From contig JAAOZI010000003.1 of NCBI GenBank assembly GCA_011605865.1, forward strand, positions 62,001 through 126,000: a stretch of 64,000 bases of DNA, written 5' to 3'. Below the pieces are notes generated by a model, which was not told the origin of the DNA, did no database searches, and saw only the letters and a program-made list of their open reading frames with translations. The DNA comes from Archaeoglobales archaeon (GTDB lineage Archaea; Halobacteriota; Archaeoglobi; Archaeoglobales; Archaeoglobaceae). Below are positions 35,907 through 46,114 of this stretch, one piece after another. Positions within the stretch are counted from its first letter, which is position 1; each line of letters opens with the position of its first letter. The translations under genes and the position numbers were made by a program.

Positions 35907-36574
35907 AGCCTTCTAATAACAAAGAGAACAGCCAGCGCGAGGGCTAAAACTGTTATCCAGAAGAGAACATAGCCGCGGGTGGGGAGCGATGGAAGCGGCA
36001 GCATGGAAAATTCCGCTGTAAAGAATGCGATGTGGTTGGCCGGTATGGATTTTGCATCCCCTTCCCTGTAGCAGAGATTCCAGTCGGATGAAATCGAGAT
36101 CTGCAGGTTCCTTACTTCGATATCTGAGCCGACCGGGAAGGTGATACTCTTGAAAAGCAGTCCTTTTTCAACTATGTCTGCATCGAATTCCACAACAACT
36201 GTTCTCTCTCCAAGTGGTTCTATGGGATACCAGATCTCGTAGTAAATTGATGAATAGTCTCCGTGCTTCTCGTAATACGATTTGAAGTTCATGTTTCCGG
36301 AATATGCTTTCAGATTCTCTACATCAACTTCGCCCCTTCTCTCTCCGATGGGTATTGGAAAAATGAGAAACTTCGGATTTTCAACTTTCTGAAGCCTCAG
36401 TTCGGAAACTCCGGGGACAAGCGGTTTATCTATCAAATTCCTGAGGGTTATCTCGTATTTGAAGTGGGCTTTTTCTGCAACATGAACTGTTATCTTCATA
36501 TCTGAAATCTCCAACACCGCTCCTTGGGCTGCAGGAATGAGAAGGAGAATTAGGAGCAGTATGAGGAATCTCAT
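35903..36574 (-). CDS. Uncharacterised secreted protein with C-terminal membrane anchor
   Basis: A 223-residue protein with an N-terminal signal peptide (FLILLLILLLIPAAQG), a beta-rich extracytoplasmic domain of about 170 residues and a C-terminal transmembrane anchor (GYVLFWITVLALALAVLFVI) followed by RRL. It is the first gene of the three-gene minus-strand group 36574-33959 and overlaps the next by ATGA. It may form a complex with the two downstream membrane proteins. No family is recognised. Confidence 0.7.
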   Translation of the reverse strand: MRFLILLLILLLIPAAQGAVLEISDMKITVHVAEKAHFKYEITLRNLIDKPLVPGVSELRLQKVENPKFLIFPIPIGERRGEVDVENLKAYSGNMNFKSYYEKHGDYSSIYYEIWYPIEPLGERTVVVEFDADIVEKGLLFKSITFPVGSDIEVRNLQISISSDWNLCYREGDAKSIPANHIAFFTAEFSMLPLPSLPTRGYVLFWITVLALALAVLFVIRRL

Positions 36575-36699
36575 CGATTTTTCAATGAATCCGATTTTAA
36601 AAACTTGTCGATGATGAACCGACTAGTTATAATTACCATAAAATCCAAATCATTCAAATCGCGAAAAATTTTATATAGCGTTTGGTTGGAATTTTGGCC

Positions 36700-38706
36700 A
36701 TGAATGGAGCCTTCGAATTGGCAAAGAAGGTAGAGATAGTGATGTTTGTAGTGATAACAATAATAACTATGGCAAGTGCAGCGCCGCTGGAAATAAGGAT
36801 AGAAGAGAAAGTGAACACAACTGTTGAACTTGAATACACTATATGGGAGAAATTCAATTTACAAATAGAACATAATGTTACCGGTTACGTTAACATCACA
36901 AACACTGGAAACGACCCGATTTACGATGTATGGATTGCCTTGAATCTAAAAAATATTACGGGCAATTGTGTTCTCTCCGTTAACAATACGCTTTCCGCTG
37001 TTAGTGTTAGCAATTTGGCAAGCTTTGTTCCCGACAGGATAAACAAAATCGGAGTTTTCAACACGAGCGGAGCGAACTGCTTTGTCCACATTCCGCTGCT
37101 CAACACCAGTGGTTCTGTTTCCATTTTCTACGACGTTAACGATAGTGCAATGGGCATTGACAATGGAGCGCCGTTTGACATCAGCGAAAAATATGTTCCA
37201 TCAAAGATACCCGCAGGGGGCAATTACACATGGACCGTTTACTTTAACGTCAGCCTCAACAATACATGGTGGACGAAGACTGCGCTTGGCAGTTTAAGCG
37301 GTAACAACGTAACGCTGAACATAACGAAGTATCTGAGCAACAGCAGTAGCCACTACGGAAGTCCAAACTGGACATATCTGAATTTAAGCTCTTGCTCCAC
37401 AGATAAAGGCTCTTGTAATATCTTTAACAGCCCCTACAGCGATGCAACGGATACAGACGCTTTTAACGTGACGAATATAGTCCTCAACACCACGAACCCA
37501 TATGTTAACATCACTTTCAACGTTACAGGAAACTACACGAATAGCAGTGCGGCCCCATACTACATCGCGCCATTTGGCTTTGCGGTGTTTGAGTTCAACC
37601 TCAGCTATGTAAACATCAGCGGAAGCTATGTTGTTGACGTGTTTGCAATGGGAAACGCAAGCATCAACGTTACGAAAGACGGGCCGTATTATGACAGTGG
37701 ATATACTTGGTGGAGGGGGAATGTAACGATAACGAACAAAGCTAGTGGTCTGAGTTATGTTGTCACAAACGTTACGATGTGGGCCACGAATCAGAGCAGT
37801 TTTAGCGACTATGTTTCCGAAACCTTCAAATGCAATCAATCTGAAAGTCCAAGTACTGGTAATGTCATCTGTGAATACAACAGCTCAAATTCAAATTTGC
37901 CCTGGGAGCTCAACAGCACAAGTCCATCAGTCACGCTGCCCGGTAGTAGCGATTGGATGAACTTCAGCTATGACAAAGTCCCGATAATCTGGGCAAACGC
38001 AACCTTCAAGCTGATTAAAGATTCTAATAAAGGCTGGGGAACAAACAACACGACATCCAACGACTACAACGTAACATACGGAAGCAACTTCATAGTCATT
38101 GAAAAAATCTACATCATAGGCACCTACTTGGTCAAGGTTACCAAACATGTGCTCTACAACAGCAGTGCTAGCAGTCCAGAAAACGGTAGCGTTTTTGACA
38201 TCTACCTCGTCGTCGAAAACATCGGCGGAAATATGTCGCCTTACGTCTACGTCTACGATCTTATTCCGACGAATTTCAGCGAATTCAATTGGAACAACAC
38301 ATGGACTGATACTGGAAAGGATGGAAACTGGGTGAACAATTCATCTATGCTAGCAGGAAACGGTTCCCAAGATCTCTCTGGAATATACAGGAAAGGATAC
38401 TGGTGGCGCCTGATGCCCCTGAATGGAGGCGCTGACGGAAATGGCTCATACGAGGATTGGGGAGAAATCGCTGATAACAAAACAGTCGTCATATTCTACC
38501 AGCTAAACGGAACCGGTGACTTCAGAGTCCTTGATGTGTTCATAGTTGGCATAGATCCAATGTATTCGCTCAACGAGCAGACGTCGCCGAAGATAACACT
38601 AGTTAGCGGTGCAAAGGCCACAAATTACGAGAGCACATTAGCTGCAGCTGTTTTTGCAGCAATAGGAACCGCTGCGCTTATTGTTAGAAGGAACGGAAGA
38701 AGGTGA
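36700..38706 (+). CDS. Cell-surface glycoprotein (S-layer-like), single C-terminal anchor
   Basis: A 668-residue secreted protein: N-terminal signal (VEIVMFVVITIITMASAA), a long beta-rich ectodomain crowded with N-X-S/T sequons, and a C-terminal membrane anchor (STLAAAVFAAIGTAALIV) with RRNGRR. A segment around KVTKHVLYNSSASSPENGSV and VVENIGGN resembles DUF11-type surface repeats. TATATA at 36672-36677 lies 25 nt ahead of the ATG at 36700, giving a leaderless start; an in-frame TTG upstream is less likely. It could be the S-layer protein or a major surface glycoprotein. Confidence 0.75.
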   Translation: MNGAFELAKKVEIVMFVVITIITMASAAPLEIRIEEKVNTTVELEYTIWEKFNLQIEHNVTGYVNITNTGNDPIYDVWIALNLKNITGNCVLSVNNTLSAVSVSNLASFVPDRINKIGVFNTSGANCFVHIPLLNTSGSVSIFYDVNDSAMGIDNGAPFDISEKYVPSKIPAGGNYTWTVYFNVSLNNTWWTKTALGSLSGNNVTLNITKYLSNSSSHYGSPNWTYLNLSSCSTDKGSCNIFNSPYSDATDTDAFNVTNIVLNTTNPYVNITFNVTGNYTNSSAAPYYIAPFGFAVFEFNLSYVNISGSYVVDVFAMGNASINVTKDGPYYDSGYTWWRGNVTITNKASGLSYVVTNVTMWATNQSSFSDYVSETFKCNQSESPSTGNVICEYNSSNSNLPWELNSTSPSVTLPGSSDWMNFSYDKVPIIWANATFKLIKDSNKGWGTNNTTSNDYNVTYGSNFIVIEKIYIIGTYLVKVTKHVLYNSSASSPENGSVFDIYLVVENIGGNMSPYVYVYDLIPTNFSEFNWNNTWTDTGKDGNWVNNSSMLAGNGSQDLSGIYRKGYWWRLMPLNGGADGNGSYEDWGEIADNKTVVIFYQLNGTGDFRVLDVFIVGIDPMYSLNEQTSPKITLVSGAKATNYESTLAAAVFAAIGTAALIVRRNGRR

Positions 38707-38746
38707 AATTTTTTAATCCATCTCTCACAAATTTTTTGTGGAATCG

Positions 38747-41700
38747 ATGAAAAATTTGGTTCCATTCATCCTTCTGATCCTCATCCTTCCCTTTTCCGCA
38801 GATCTTGAGCAATATTCGAACTCAACAATAGAGCTTGATGAATTCTATTCTCCAGGGGATACTGTTTTCATAAAGACGAATTTCAAGCCAGAAAAAGCTT
38901 TCATAATTTCACCCGCAAACGAAACTTTCGAGCTGAGATTTTCCAGAGATAACGGCTCTTATTCTGCGAAATTTGAGTTGAGGGAGAGGGTTGTCCTCGG
39001 GGAATACAGGGTTTTCATCGATGGCATGGAAAGGGGTTTCATCGTTGACCAATGCAATCTAAGCTTGAAGTATTCCGAAGGTGTTCTTAGAATATCGGCA
39101 AAAACTTACTACTTGGAGCCCAGAATAGAGTACCTCCTGGATTCGGAGCATGGAAAAGCGGTTGGAGAAGCTTTTTTCAATCTCTCGCCCGGGAAGCATG
39201 AGATATCCGCCTCATGCCTTAAGTCGAGGATAAATGAAACCGTCGACGTTGACTTCAGAATTTCATACAACGGATCGATTTTCGCGGAGCTGGATGGGAA
39301 GTTCGTTAATGCAAGGCTTAAAGTATTCGCAGACAGGGAATACGAATTCTCTGGGATTTTTGATCCTAGAAAGATCAATGCAACGGAATTTTCTGTCGAA
39401 GCAGAATACGGGCATTTAAGGACTTCAAAACACTTCAACTTCAGCGTTGATATAGGGAAGGTGCACTTCCCGGGAGAATCGATCGAGTTGAGTGGCAACT
39501 TCACTTCGGGCAAGCTGGTCGATCCCTCGGGGAGGGAATATGAGATCCGCTTCGAAAATGGCCTTGCAACTGTTGAGCTGAAGAAAAACGTGATCCTTGG
39601 GAAGTACAGATTGATCCTTGACGGTTTTGAATTCGAATTCTTCGTCGACAGCTACGAGATAAACGCAACTTTCCTCGAAAACGAGATAGTCGGGAACGTT
39701 AGCTACTACTTCTTTGAGCCAAAGGAGGTTCTTTACACAGTAAACGGCACGGAGGGGAAAGTAAAAGTTGATAACGGAACTTTCACAATCCCCCTGAACT
39801 TGAGCGAGGGGAATTATACCGCAAAGCTAAGGGCTGGGAATGCTGAGTTCTCCCTCAGCTTCCAGATTTTGGAAAGGAAGATATACGCTGAGAAGCTTTA
39901 CTTCCCCGGAGAAAAAGTAAAGATCCGGATAAGTTTTAAGCCTGAGAAGGTAATCCTGGAAAAGCCTTCAGGAACTTTTGAGCTCAACTTGAGCTACGAT
40001 AAAGACTACTTCGTCGAGTTTAATGCGGAGGAAATAGGAAAGTACAGGATCCTCGCAGACGGCGCGGAATTCGAATTCTTCGTCGACAGCTACGAGATAA
40101 ACGCTGAATTCGCGGAAAAGCTGGTTGGAAAGGTAACATGGCATGTTTTCGAGCCTAGTTTTATTGAGGTCTTCGATGGAGAATGGATAAAGCTCCCGCT
40201 TTTGAATGGCAGCTTTGAGTTCTATCCTAAAAACAGTTTTGTTATCCTGAAGTGCGGAAATGCGGAAATAACCGTGATTAGGGAACCAAGAAATTACTAC
40301 TTTGTCGGTGAACTTGTTGAAATATTCTCGAAGGAGAAACCGCTGGTCAGGCTCAATGAATCGGAAATAGAAGTAAACACAAGCAAAATAAATGGGGTAA
40401 TACATTCCAGTTTTCCTGCAAAGAGGGCGGGAATTTACGAGGTTCAGATTGGAGAGAAGAAGATAAACATAGTCGTAGATGAATGCAGAATCGAGGCAAA
40501 TGTTGGAAATGTGATTGAGGGCAGAATTTTCTGCCTTTTCAGGGAACCAGAATACATCGAGGTTTGGAGGGTTAATCGGACGGAAAAAATCCCGCTCAGC
40601 AACGGTAGCTTTAGCGTTGAGGCTGAGGGAGTTCTTAAGCTCGTCTATGGAAACGCCGAGCTAGTTTTGAAGAAGCCCGATTTGAAGGATCTGTACTTCG
40701 TTGGCGAGAGGCTTGAGATGGAAATCAAGGGAGCAAAGGCAAGGCTTTTCACGCCATCAAGCCTTCTGGAATTTTCCGATGAGGTCGAATACGTTTTTAA
40801 GGAAATGGGGAAATACAGGATAGAGATTGGAAGCTTTTCAAAAGAGTTCTTCGTTGATAGCTACGAAATCGAAGCTTCAGTCAACGGCAGCGTTTTGAAG
40901 GGGAATGTGAGCTGGCATTTCGTCAGGCCAAATTCTTTAAGCTACAGGACAAAATTAGCGGAGGGAATGCTTAATCTTTCGGAAAACGGAGAATTCTCAA
41001 TAGCCTTGAAGGATGGCTGGGAATTCATTGAGCTCAGGTGCGGAAACGCATTTCTTAAGCTGATCGAAAAGAGGATTGAGGTTGGAAGGATTTACTTCGT
41101 CGGGGAAAAAATTTTGATAAAGACGAACTTCAGGCCTGAGGAGAGTTATGTCCTTTTCAATGGAGAAAAGATCCCTATCGAGTTTTACGAAAGGAACGGA
41201 AGCTGGATATGCGATTTTCTTGCTGAAAAGGTTGGAGCCTACAGGCTTTTTGTTGACGGAATTGAGAGGGAGTTCTTCGTCGATTCATGCAGCCTTGAAG
41301 CTTGGATTGAGGGGAAAAAGGTTTACGGAAAAGCATCGGCAAATTTCACCGATGCCGAAGTTAGCTTCTTAATTCTCCCATCGAATTCGAGCGGATTGGC
41401 TGCCATGGAAAACGGAACTTTCAAGCTAGATCTGCCAGAGGGGGCTGAGGAAGTCATTCTGATATGCAATAACTCTGAAATTAGGCTAAAGCCCGCAATT
41501 TCGGACTTCAGAAGCATCGAGTTCGCCGGAAAGATCTTCAACATCTCCCTCAGCAAGGGAAAGTTCGAGGAGCTAAGCTTCGACGGTGAAAACGCAAGCC
41601 TGAGGATTTCTGGGATAGGCATCGGGGAGAAGGTTGAAGTTATTATCGATCTACCCTTCGAAATCCCGGATGGATTGCATGTATACTACTGGAAAGAAAT

Positions 41701-44700
41701 CAACGGAAGCTTTGTTCCCGTGAACTATACGCTCAGCGAGAAAAGGAGGCTGACTTTCACGCTCCAAGATGGTGTGATCGACGAGGATGGAGAGGCAAAT
41801 GGAGTGATAGTGGATCCGATAAAGCTATACATCCCGAAGTTCAGCGTTGAAAAGGAGATTGAAGCGAAAAAGGGGAAGCTGAAGGTCAAGGGCGAAAATG
41901 ATTTTGAAATCCGTGTCGAAACGGGCGGAAGACTCGACTACCTCGCCTTCGTGGATCCGGAGAATCTTCCATCTAGACCGGCTGAGTTTCCCTACGGGCT
42001 GATTAAGTTCAGAATCGAAGTCGAAAAGGGCGGAGAAGCTGAAGTGAGGATTCTATATCCCTCCCTTGAAGGTCTTCTGGACGATGAGGGGAATGCCACG
42101 TTTTTCAAGTTCAATCCGAGAACTCTCGAGTGGAGTTCCTTCAAGGCCAAAGTTGAGGGTAGCTATGTAGTCCTGCATTTTAAAGACGGCGGCTTCGGTG
42201 ATGAGGACGGAGAGGAGAACGGGGTAATTTCAGATGATGGCGGCGTCGGATGGGTCGGTTTCATAGGAACCTACGGTGCGGGGATTATAAAGAGCAGTTC
42301 CCCTCACGTTTACTGGCTCTACGTCCCTTCTGGGGACTATTTCAATATAACCGCAAATGTTTCTGGGGGTGGTATAACTTTGAACGTCTACGACCCAAGC
42401 AATAATCTGCCTACTACATCAAAATTGTCAATCCCAACCAATAACACGTTTGGTTGGTGGAGGCTTGAATTTAGTACAAACGCCAATTCATGGAAATATT
42501 ACGGTCTCAACGTAACAGGGGCAGAGGAGATAAACTTAAGGGCGAACACAACGCATATTATAAGTGGCGAGACATTTTACGGTACCAATGACTCTATGAT
42601 AGTGAGTGCAAGCAGCACTGATGTTTCAAAGAGCAGGTATTTTTATGTCTATGCCTGCAACTTCAAGCTCGCAATCTACGATCCCGATTCGAATCTCAGC
42701 GTGATGGTAACGGCCCCCGACGGAAGCCAGAGTGTATGGAATCCAACTGGAAATAATGCATGGAATATAACTTCTTATTCTGGTGATTGCGGGGTCTGGG
42801 AGATAAACGTAACACAGCTTTCAACTGTAGGACAAGACTATTCAACATACAATCACTTTAGAATTGCAGTGAACCTCAGCGAGGGGCTTTACTTCAAGCC
42901 GCCGGTTGTTCTCAACATAAAAGGCAGAGTCTTTCATGATCTATTCCCGCTGGGGAGAAACGATGGCGAAGACATGCCGATAAGTGGCGTGGAAGTTCTG
43001 TTAGTTGAGGACATGAATGGAAACAGAATTCCAGACAGCGGAGACAGGATTGTAGGAGGAAAATTGACGGATTCAAACGGTAACTTCAGCTTCAGAGTTG
43101 TGAAGGACATAACTAAGACTTACTTCGTTGTTGTGAATTCAAAGAGCATAAACGCAACAAATGCGAGCCTTAATTACAATTCAGGCTACAGCATCGGCCA
43201 CGTATGGGCTGAGCAGACTTTTCAGACGAATGATAGCAATTACTCACAGCTGATCCCATTCTTTGGCGGAAGAACTGAGCTGAGCGACAACGTGAGCTAC
43301 AGCGGAAACATCTTTGCTGGCAGAGCGGAGCATTTCATCACAATAAACTGCTCGAGCTACAACAACGAAACCCTCTACTTCGGCTTCAACTTCAGCGTGG
43401 TCACAAATACAAGGGATGCTGACGACGATACGGCAAATCCTAGATTCTGCCAGGGTTGCTTCAGGCAGTTCGTGCTAAATTCAAACGCGATCAGCGGGAA
43501 GCAGAGAAGCTACTTCGTGATGAGCGTTCCCGCAAATGCTTACGATTCAAATGGCTCTTGGTGGTTTATACCCCTAAACGCAAGCCTTGGAAGCTTAGAC
43601 ATTTCGGATCCCGTCGAAATAAACGGAACCTTGCTTAGGGCGGATATGAGCGTCAATGATAGCAACCAAGGTTACGTGATCTACGATTACGAAACGAAAG
43701 ACCTTAAGAGCGTCGATTCGCGGGAAAGCATCCCCGTGGGTGTTGGAATCGATGGAATTCCTTTCAGCGGAGATGAGGCGATGCTTTACGCAATTCCAAA
43801 GCCAGAGGTTGAGATATACGGATCAAATCTGAATCCCGTGCTTAATCTTAGCTCTTCAGCTTCGAATTCCGAAATCCGGAATATTTCGATCTTCGGAAGC
43901 AATTACAACCAGTATCCAGGAGTTCTGCGAAGCTATGCAGAAAACCTAACGATCGAGAATGTTTTCGCCGGCTTAAGGGCGAATGGAACAGATCCGAAAT
44001 CCAGCGGGCTGAACAGAACTGGAGGGGCAAATCTTTGGCTTGAAGGAAACAACACCACTGTCCTAAACTCGATTGTCGCCTTTGCAGAGCGCTACGGATT
44101 GCTTTTCTACAATAGCAGTGTCAAAGCAGGAAGGGCTGAGAATGTGATCGCCTTCAGAAATGCCCTTACTTTCGCTGGGGGCGACAACATAGGCATGGAA
44201 AATTCCGCATCGAATGTAACAATCGAAAGATGCGTTTCGGCAAAGGCTGCAGCGCAGGGGATAGAGAGCTGGTATGGGGGTAAAGGGATAAGGATTCTTA
44301 ACTGTTCCGTGGAGGCAAACGCCTTTGGAAATGAAACTGGTAGCATAGGTGAAACTGCTGGAATAAGGATACATGCGAACGACAGTTTAGTTGCCTACAG
44401 CCTGATAAGGGATAACTTCGGCCACGGAATTGCTGTTGTGCGCTACAACAAGGACGTTTTCAACGTCACTATAACGAGGAACTCGATATACAACAACACA
44501 AAGCTCGGAATAGATCTGGTGAATGCAGATAATCCGGAAATTGCGCATCGCGGGGACAACGTAACTCTGAACGACGGGCTGCTGAACTGCAGCATGGCCA
44601 ACTGCGGTGTGGATTATCCTGTTATCACGATTTCCGAGCTGGACGGAGATCAGCTTTATGTTGGGGGCTTTATCGGAAATGAGAGCATTGGAGGTAGCTC

Positions 44701-45259
44701 GAATTTTGCAAATGCAAACATCGAAATTTACCTGGTCAGGAATTCAACAAATGGAGACAGTCTTATCGGAAACAACTGGAGCAACAGCTCGCAGCTTCCC
44801 AGATACTATGGAGAGGGGTGGATATACCTTGGAAGTCTAAATGCAGACAGCAGCGGATACTTCAGCGGATACATCAATGTTGCTGGAAAGGGTGTGGACA
44901 GCGGTTCGATTATCACAGCTATGACAATCTTCAGAGGCAACAGCTCAGAATTCGGGCCAAATGCGAGGATCTCGAAGAAGCTAAACGTTTCCGCCGAAAT
45001 TTCGCTTTACGGAATGAATGCAACGATAAAGGTTAGGGCTCATGAAAATGCGAGGAATGTGACTGTGTACTGGATCAAGCCCTACGGACTATCTGTAACC
45101 TTCAGCGGTGACTATAACAGCAACGGCTCAAGCGGGAGTGTTTACTGGTGGAAATTCAATTCGATAAACAGAGGTGAGGAGAAGTACGTCAATCTTGGCT
45201 TTAGCGGAACCAATTTCATGCTCAGCGAATCTCTGAACATCGGCTTGGATCCGGATTGA
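38747..45259 (+). CDS. Giant repetitive secreted surface protein (~2170 residues)
   Basis: A signal peptide (NLVPFILLILILPFSA) is followed by six modules of about 130-145 residues beginning at roughly 38846, 39460, 39897, 40296, 40693 and 41090. Each opens with a [FY][PV]GE-type strand (SPGDTVFIKTNFKPE, FPGEKVKIRISFKPE, FVGEKILIKTNFRPE) and most close with FFVDSYEINA-like strands. Next come two choice-of-anchor-U-like motifs (DEDGEANGVIVDP, DEDGEENGVI), a pre-peptidase-like region, an SdrD/Cna-B-like domain (IKGRVFHDLFPLGRNDGED) and a right-handed beta-helix (about 43.8-44.6 kb). No C-terminal anchor or sorting signal is seen. ATG 38747 is preferred over GTG 38738. Probably an adhesin or matrix protein. 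Confidence 0.8.
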   Translation: MKNLVPFILLILILPFSADLEQYSNSTIELDEFYSPGDTVFIKTNFKPEKAFIISPANETFELRFSRDNGSYSAKFELRERVVLGEYRVFIDGMERGFIVDQCNLSLKYSEGVLRISAKTYYLEPRIEYLLDSEHGKAVGEAFFNLSPGKHEISASCLKSRINETVDVDFRISYNGSIFAELDGKFVNARLKVFADREYEFSGIFDPRKINATEFSVEAEYGHLRTSKHFNFSVDIGKVHFPGESIELSGNFTSGKLVDPSGREYEIRFENGLATVELKKNVILGKYRLILDGFEFEFFVDSYEINATFLENEIVGNVSYYFFEPKEVLYTVNGTEGKVKVDNGTFTIPLNLSEGNYTAKLRAGNAEFSLSFQILERKIYAEKLYFPGEKVKIRISFKPEKVILEKPSGTFELNLSYDKDYFVEFNAEEIGKYRILADGAEFEFFVDSYEINAEFAEKLVGKVTWHVFEPSFIEVFDGEWIKLPLLNGSFEFYPKNSFVILKCGNAEITVIREPRNYYFVGELVEIFSKEKPLVRLNESEIEVNTSKINGVIHSSFPAKRAGIYEVQIGEKKINIVVDECRIEANVGNVIEGRIFCLFREPEYIEVWRVNRTEKIPLSNGSFSVEAEGVLKLVYGNAELVLKKPDLKDLYFVGERLEMEIKGAKARLFTPSSLLEFSDEVEYVFKEMGKYRIEIGSFSKEFFVDSYEIEASVNGSVLKGNVSWHFVRPNSLSYRTKLAEGMLNLSENGEFSIALKDGWEFIELRCGNAFLKLIEKRIEVGRIYFVGEKILIKTNFRPEESYVLFNGEKIPIEFYERNGSWICDFLAEKVGAYRLFVDGIEREFFVDSCSLEAWIEGKKVYGKASANFTDAEVSFLILPSNSSGLAAMENGTFKLDLPEGAEEVILICNNSEIRLKPAISDFRSIEFAGKIFNISLSKGKFEELSFDGENASLRISGIGIGEKVEVIIDLPFEIPDGLHVYYWKEINGSFVPVNYTLSEKRRLTFTLQDGVIDEDGEANGVIVDPIKLYIPKFSVEKEIEAKKGKLKVKGENDFEIRVETGGRLDYLAFVDPENLPSRPAEFPYGLIKFRIEVEKGGEAEVRILYPSLEGLLDDEGNATFFKFNPRTLEWSSFKAKVEGSYVVLHFKDGGFGDEDGEENGVISDDGGVGWVGFIGTYGAGIIKSSSPHVYWLYVPSGDYFNITANVSGGGITLNVYDPSNNLPTTSKLSIPTNNTFGWWRLEFSTNANSWKYYGLNVTGAEEINLRANTTHIISGETFYGTNDSMIVSASSTDVSKSRYFYVYACNFKLAIYDPDSNLSVMVTAPDGSQSVWNPTGNNAWNITSYSGDCGVWEINVTQLSTVGQDYSTYNHFRIAVNLSEGLYFKPPVVLNIKGRVFHDLFPLGRNDGEDMPISGVEVLLVEDMNGNRIPDSGDRIVGGKLTDSNGNFSFRVVKDITKTYFVVVNSKSINATNASLNYNSGYSIGHVWAEQTFQTNDSNYSQLIPFFGGRTELSDNVSYSGNIFAGRAEHFITINCSSYNNETLYFGFNFSVVTNTRDADDDTANPRFCQGCFRQFVLNSNAISGKQRSYFVMSVPANAYDSNGSWWFIPLNASLGSLDISDPVEINGTLLRADMSVNDSNQGYVIYDYETKDLKSVDSRESIPVGVGIDGIPFSGDEAMLYAIPKPEVEIYGSNLNPVLNLSSSASNSEIRNISIFGSNYNQYPGVLRSYAENLTIENVFAGLRANGTDPKSSGLNRTGGANLWLEGNNTTVLNSIVAFAERYGLLFYNSSVKAGRAENVIAFRNALTFAGGDNIGMENSASNVTIERCVSAKAAAQGIESWYGGKGIRILNCSVEANAFGNETGSIGETAGIRIHANDSLVAYSLIRDNFGHGIAVVRYNKDVFNVTITRNSIYNNTKLGIDLVNADNPEIAHRGDNVTLNDGLLNCSMANCGVDYPVITISELDGDQLYVGGFIGNESIGGSSNFANANIEIYLVRNSTNGDSLIGNNWSNSSQLPRYYGEGWIYLGSLNADSSGYFSGYINVAGKGVDSGSIITAMTIFRGNSSEFGPNARISKKLNVSAEISLYGMNATIKVRAHENARNVTVYWIKPYGLSVTFSGDYNSNGSSGSVYWWKFNSINRGEEKYVNLGFSGTNFMLSESLNIGLDPD

Positions 45260-46114
45260 TCATTTCTGCAATTCACCCTTTTTCAAATATGGGCAGAAAT
45301 GAATGGAAACGTGCTTTATTTCGGGGAATTCCGATCTGAGCTTTCTTGCAATTTCACCGGAAATCTTTTCCGCATCTTCAACCCTCATTCTCCCGTCTAT
45401 TGTGACATGCAGGTCAAGGTGTATCTCGTTCTCCGCAGTATAAACCGCCAGCAAGTTGTGCACACCATCAACCCCTCTGACTTCCATCACGGATTTTTCG
45501 ATCTTTGAATAAAATTCCGAAGGCGGCGAAAGGCCGAGAAGGAATGTTGCGTTCTCCTTAAACAACCTGAAAGAGTTGAATGCTATCAGAATTGCGACGA
45601 AAATTGCGGATATACCGTCAAAAGCTTTGTAGCCGGCCATAACTGCCGTTATTCCTACTATCGCGGCGAGAGTTGAAAGGGAATCGTTAACTGTTTCCAT
45701 AAGCGCCGTTCTGTTCAGGATCCCGCCCTCTTTTCTCAAAACCGGTAGGGCGAGGAGGAGCAGAATTAGAACCAGAAGTTCTGCAAAAAGGGCCGTTTCA
45801 ACATTTTCGTAGTTTGCGGGGTTGAAAATTCTCTCTATCCCCTCTTTTGCCAGTTCGAAGGAAATCAGCGTTATGAAGGCCACAGAAACAACTAGGGAGG
45901 CGAGGTTCTTTATTAGGCCATGGCCGAATGGATGCCTCTCATCTGCATCCTTTTTCGATACATGCGAGGCTGCTATCAGAATTAGCAGGAGTGCTATGTC
46001 CGCAAGTGAATGCATCACATCCGCAAGAATCACCAGAAGCCCGGAAAGTAGATAGACGAAAATTTTGACAAGGAGTGTTGCTATGTAAACAGCGAGAACG
46101 AAGTTTAACTTCAT
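45260..46114 (-). CDS. Cation diffusion facilitator family transporter
   Basis: A 284-residue CDF transporter expelling divalent metal ions such as zinc or iron. Six membrane segments; metal-site residues appear in SGLLVILADVMHSLADIALL (HxxxD) and in the second DxxxD/N site TALMETVNDSLSTLAAIVG; HPFGHGLIKNLASL is the family linker. The C-terminal cytosolic domain has HLDLHVTIDGRM and HVSIHFCPY. It begins inside the serB stop (ATGA) and its stop abuts the convergent giant surface gene. Confidence 0.93.
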   Translation of the reverse strand: MKLNFVLAVYIATLLVKIFVYLLSGLLVILADVMHSLADIALLLILIAASHVSKKDADERHPFGHGLIKNLASLVVSVAFITLISFELAKEGIERIFNPANYENVETALFAELLVLILLLLALPVLRKEGGILNRTALMETVNDSLSTLAAIVGITAVMAGYKAFDGISAIFVAILIAFNSFRLFKENATFLLGLSPPSEFYSKIEKSVMEVRGVDGVHNLLAVYTAENEIHLDLHVTIDGRMRVEDAEKISGEIARKLRSEFPEIKHVSIHFCPYLKKGELQK

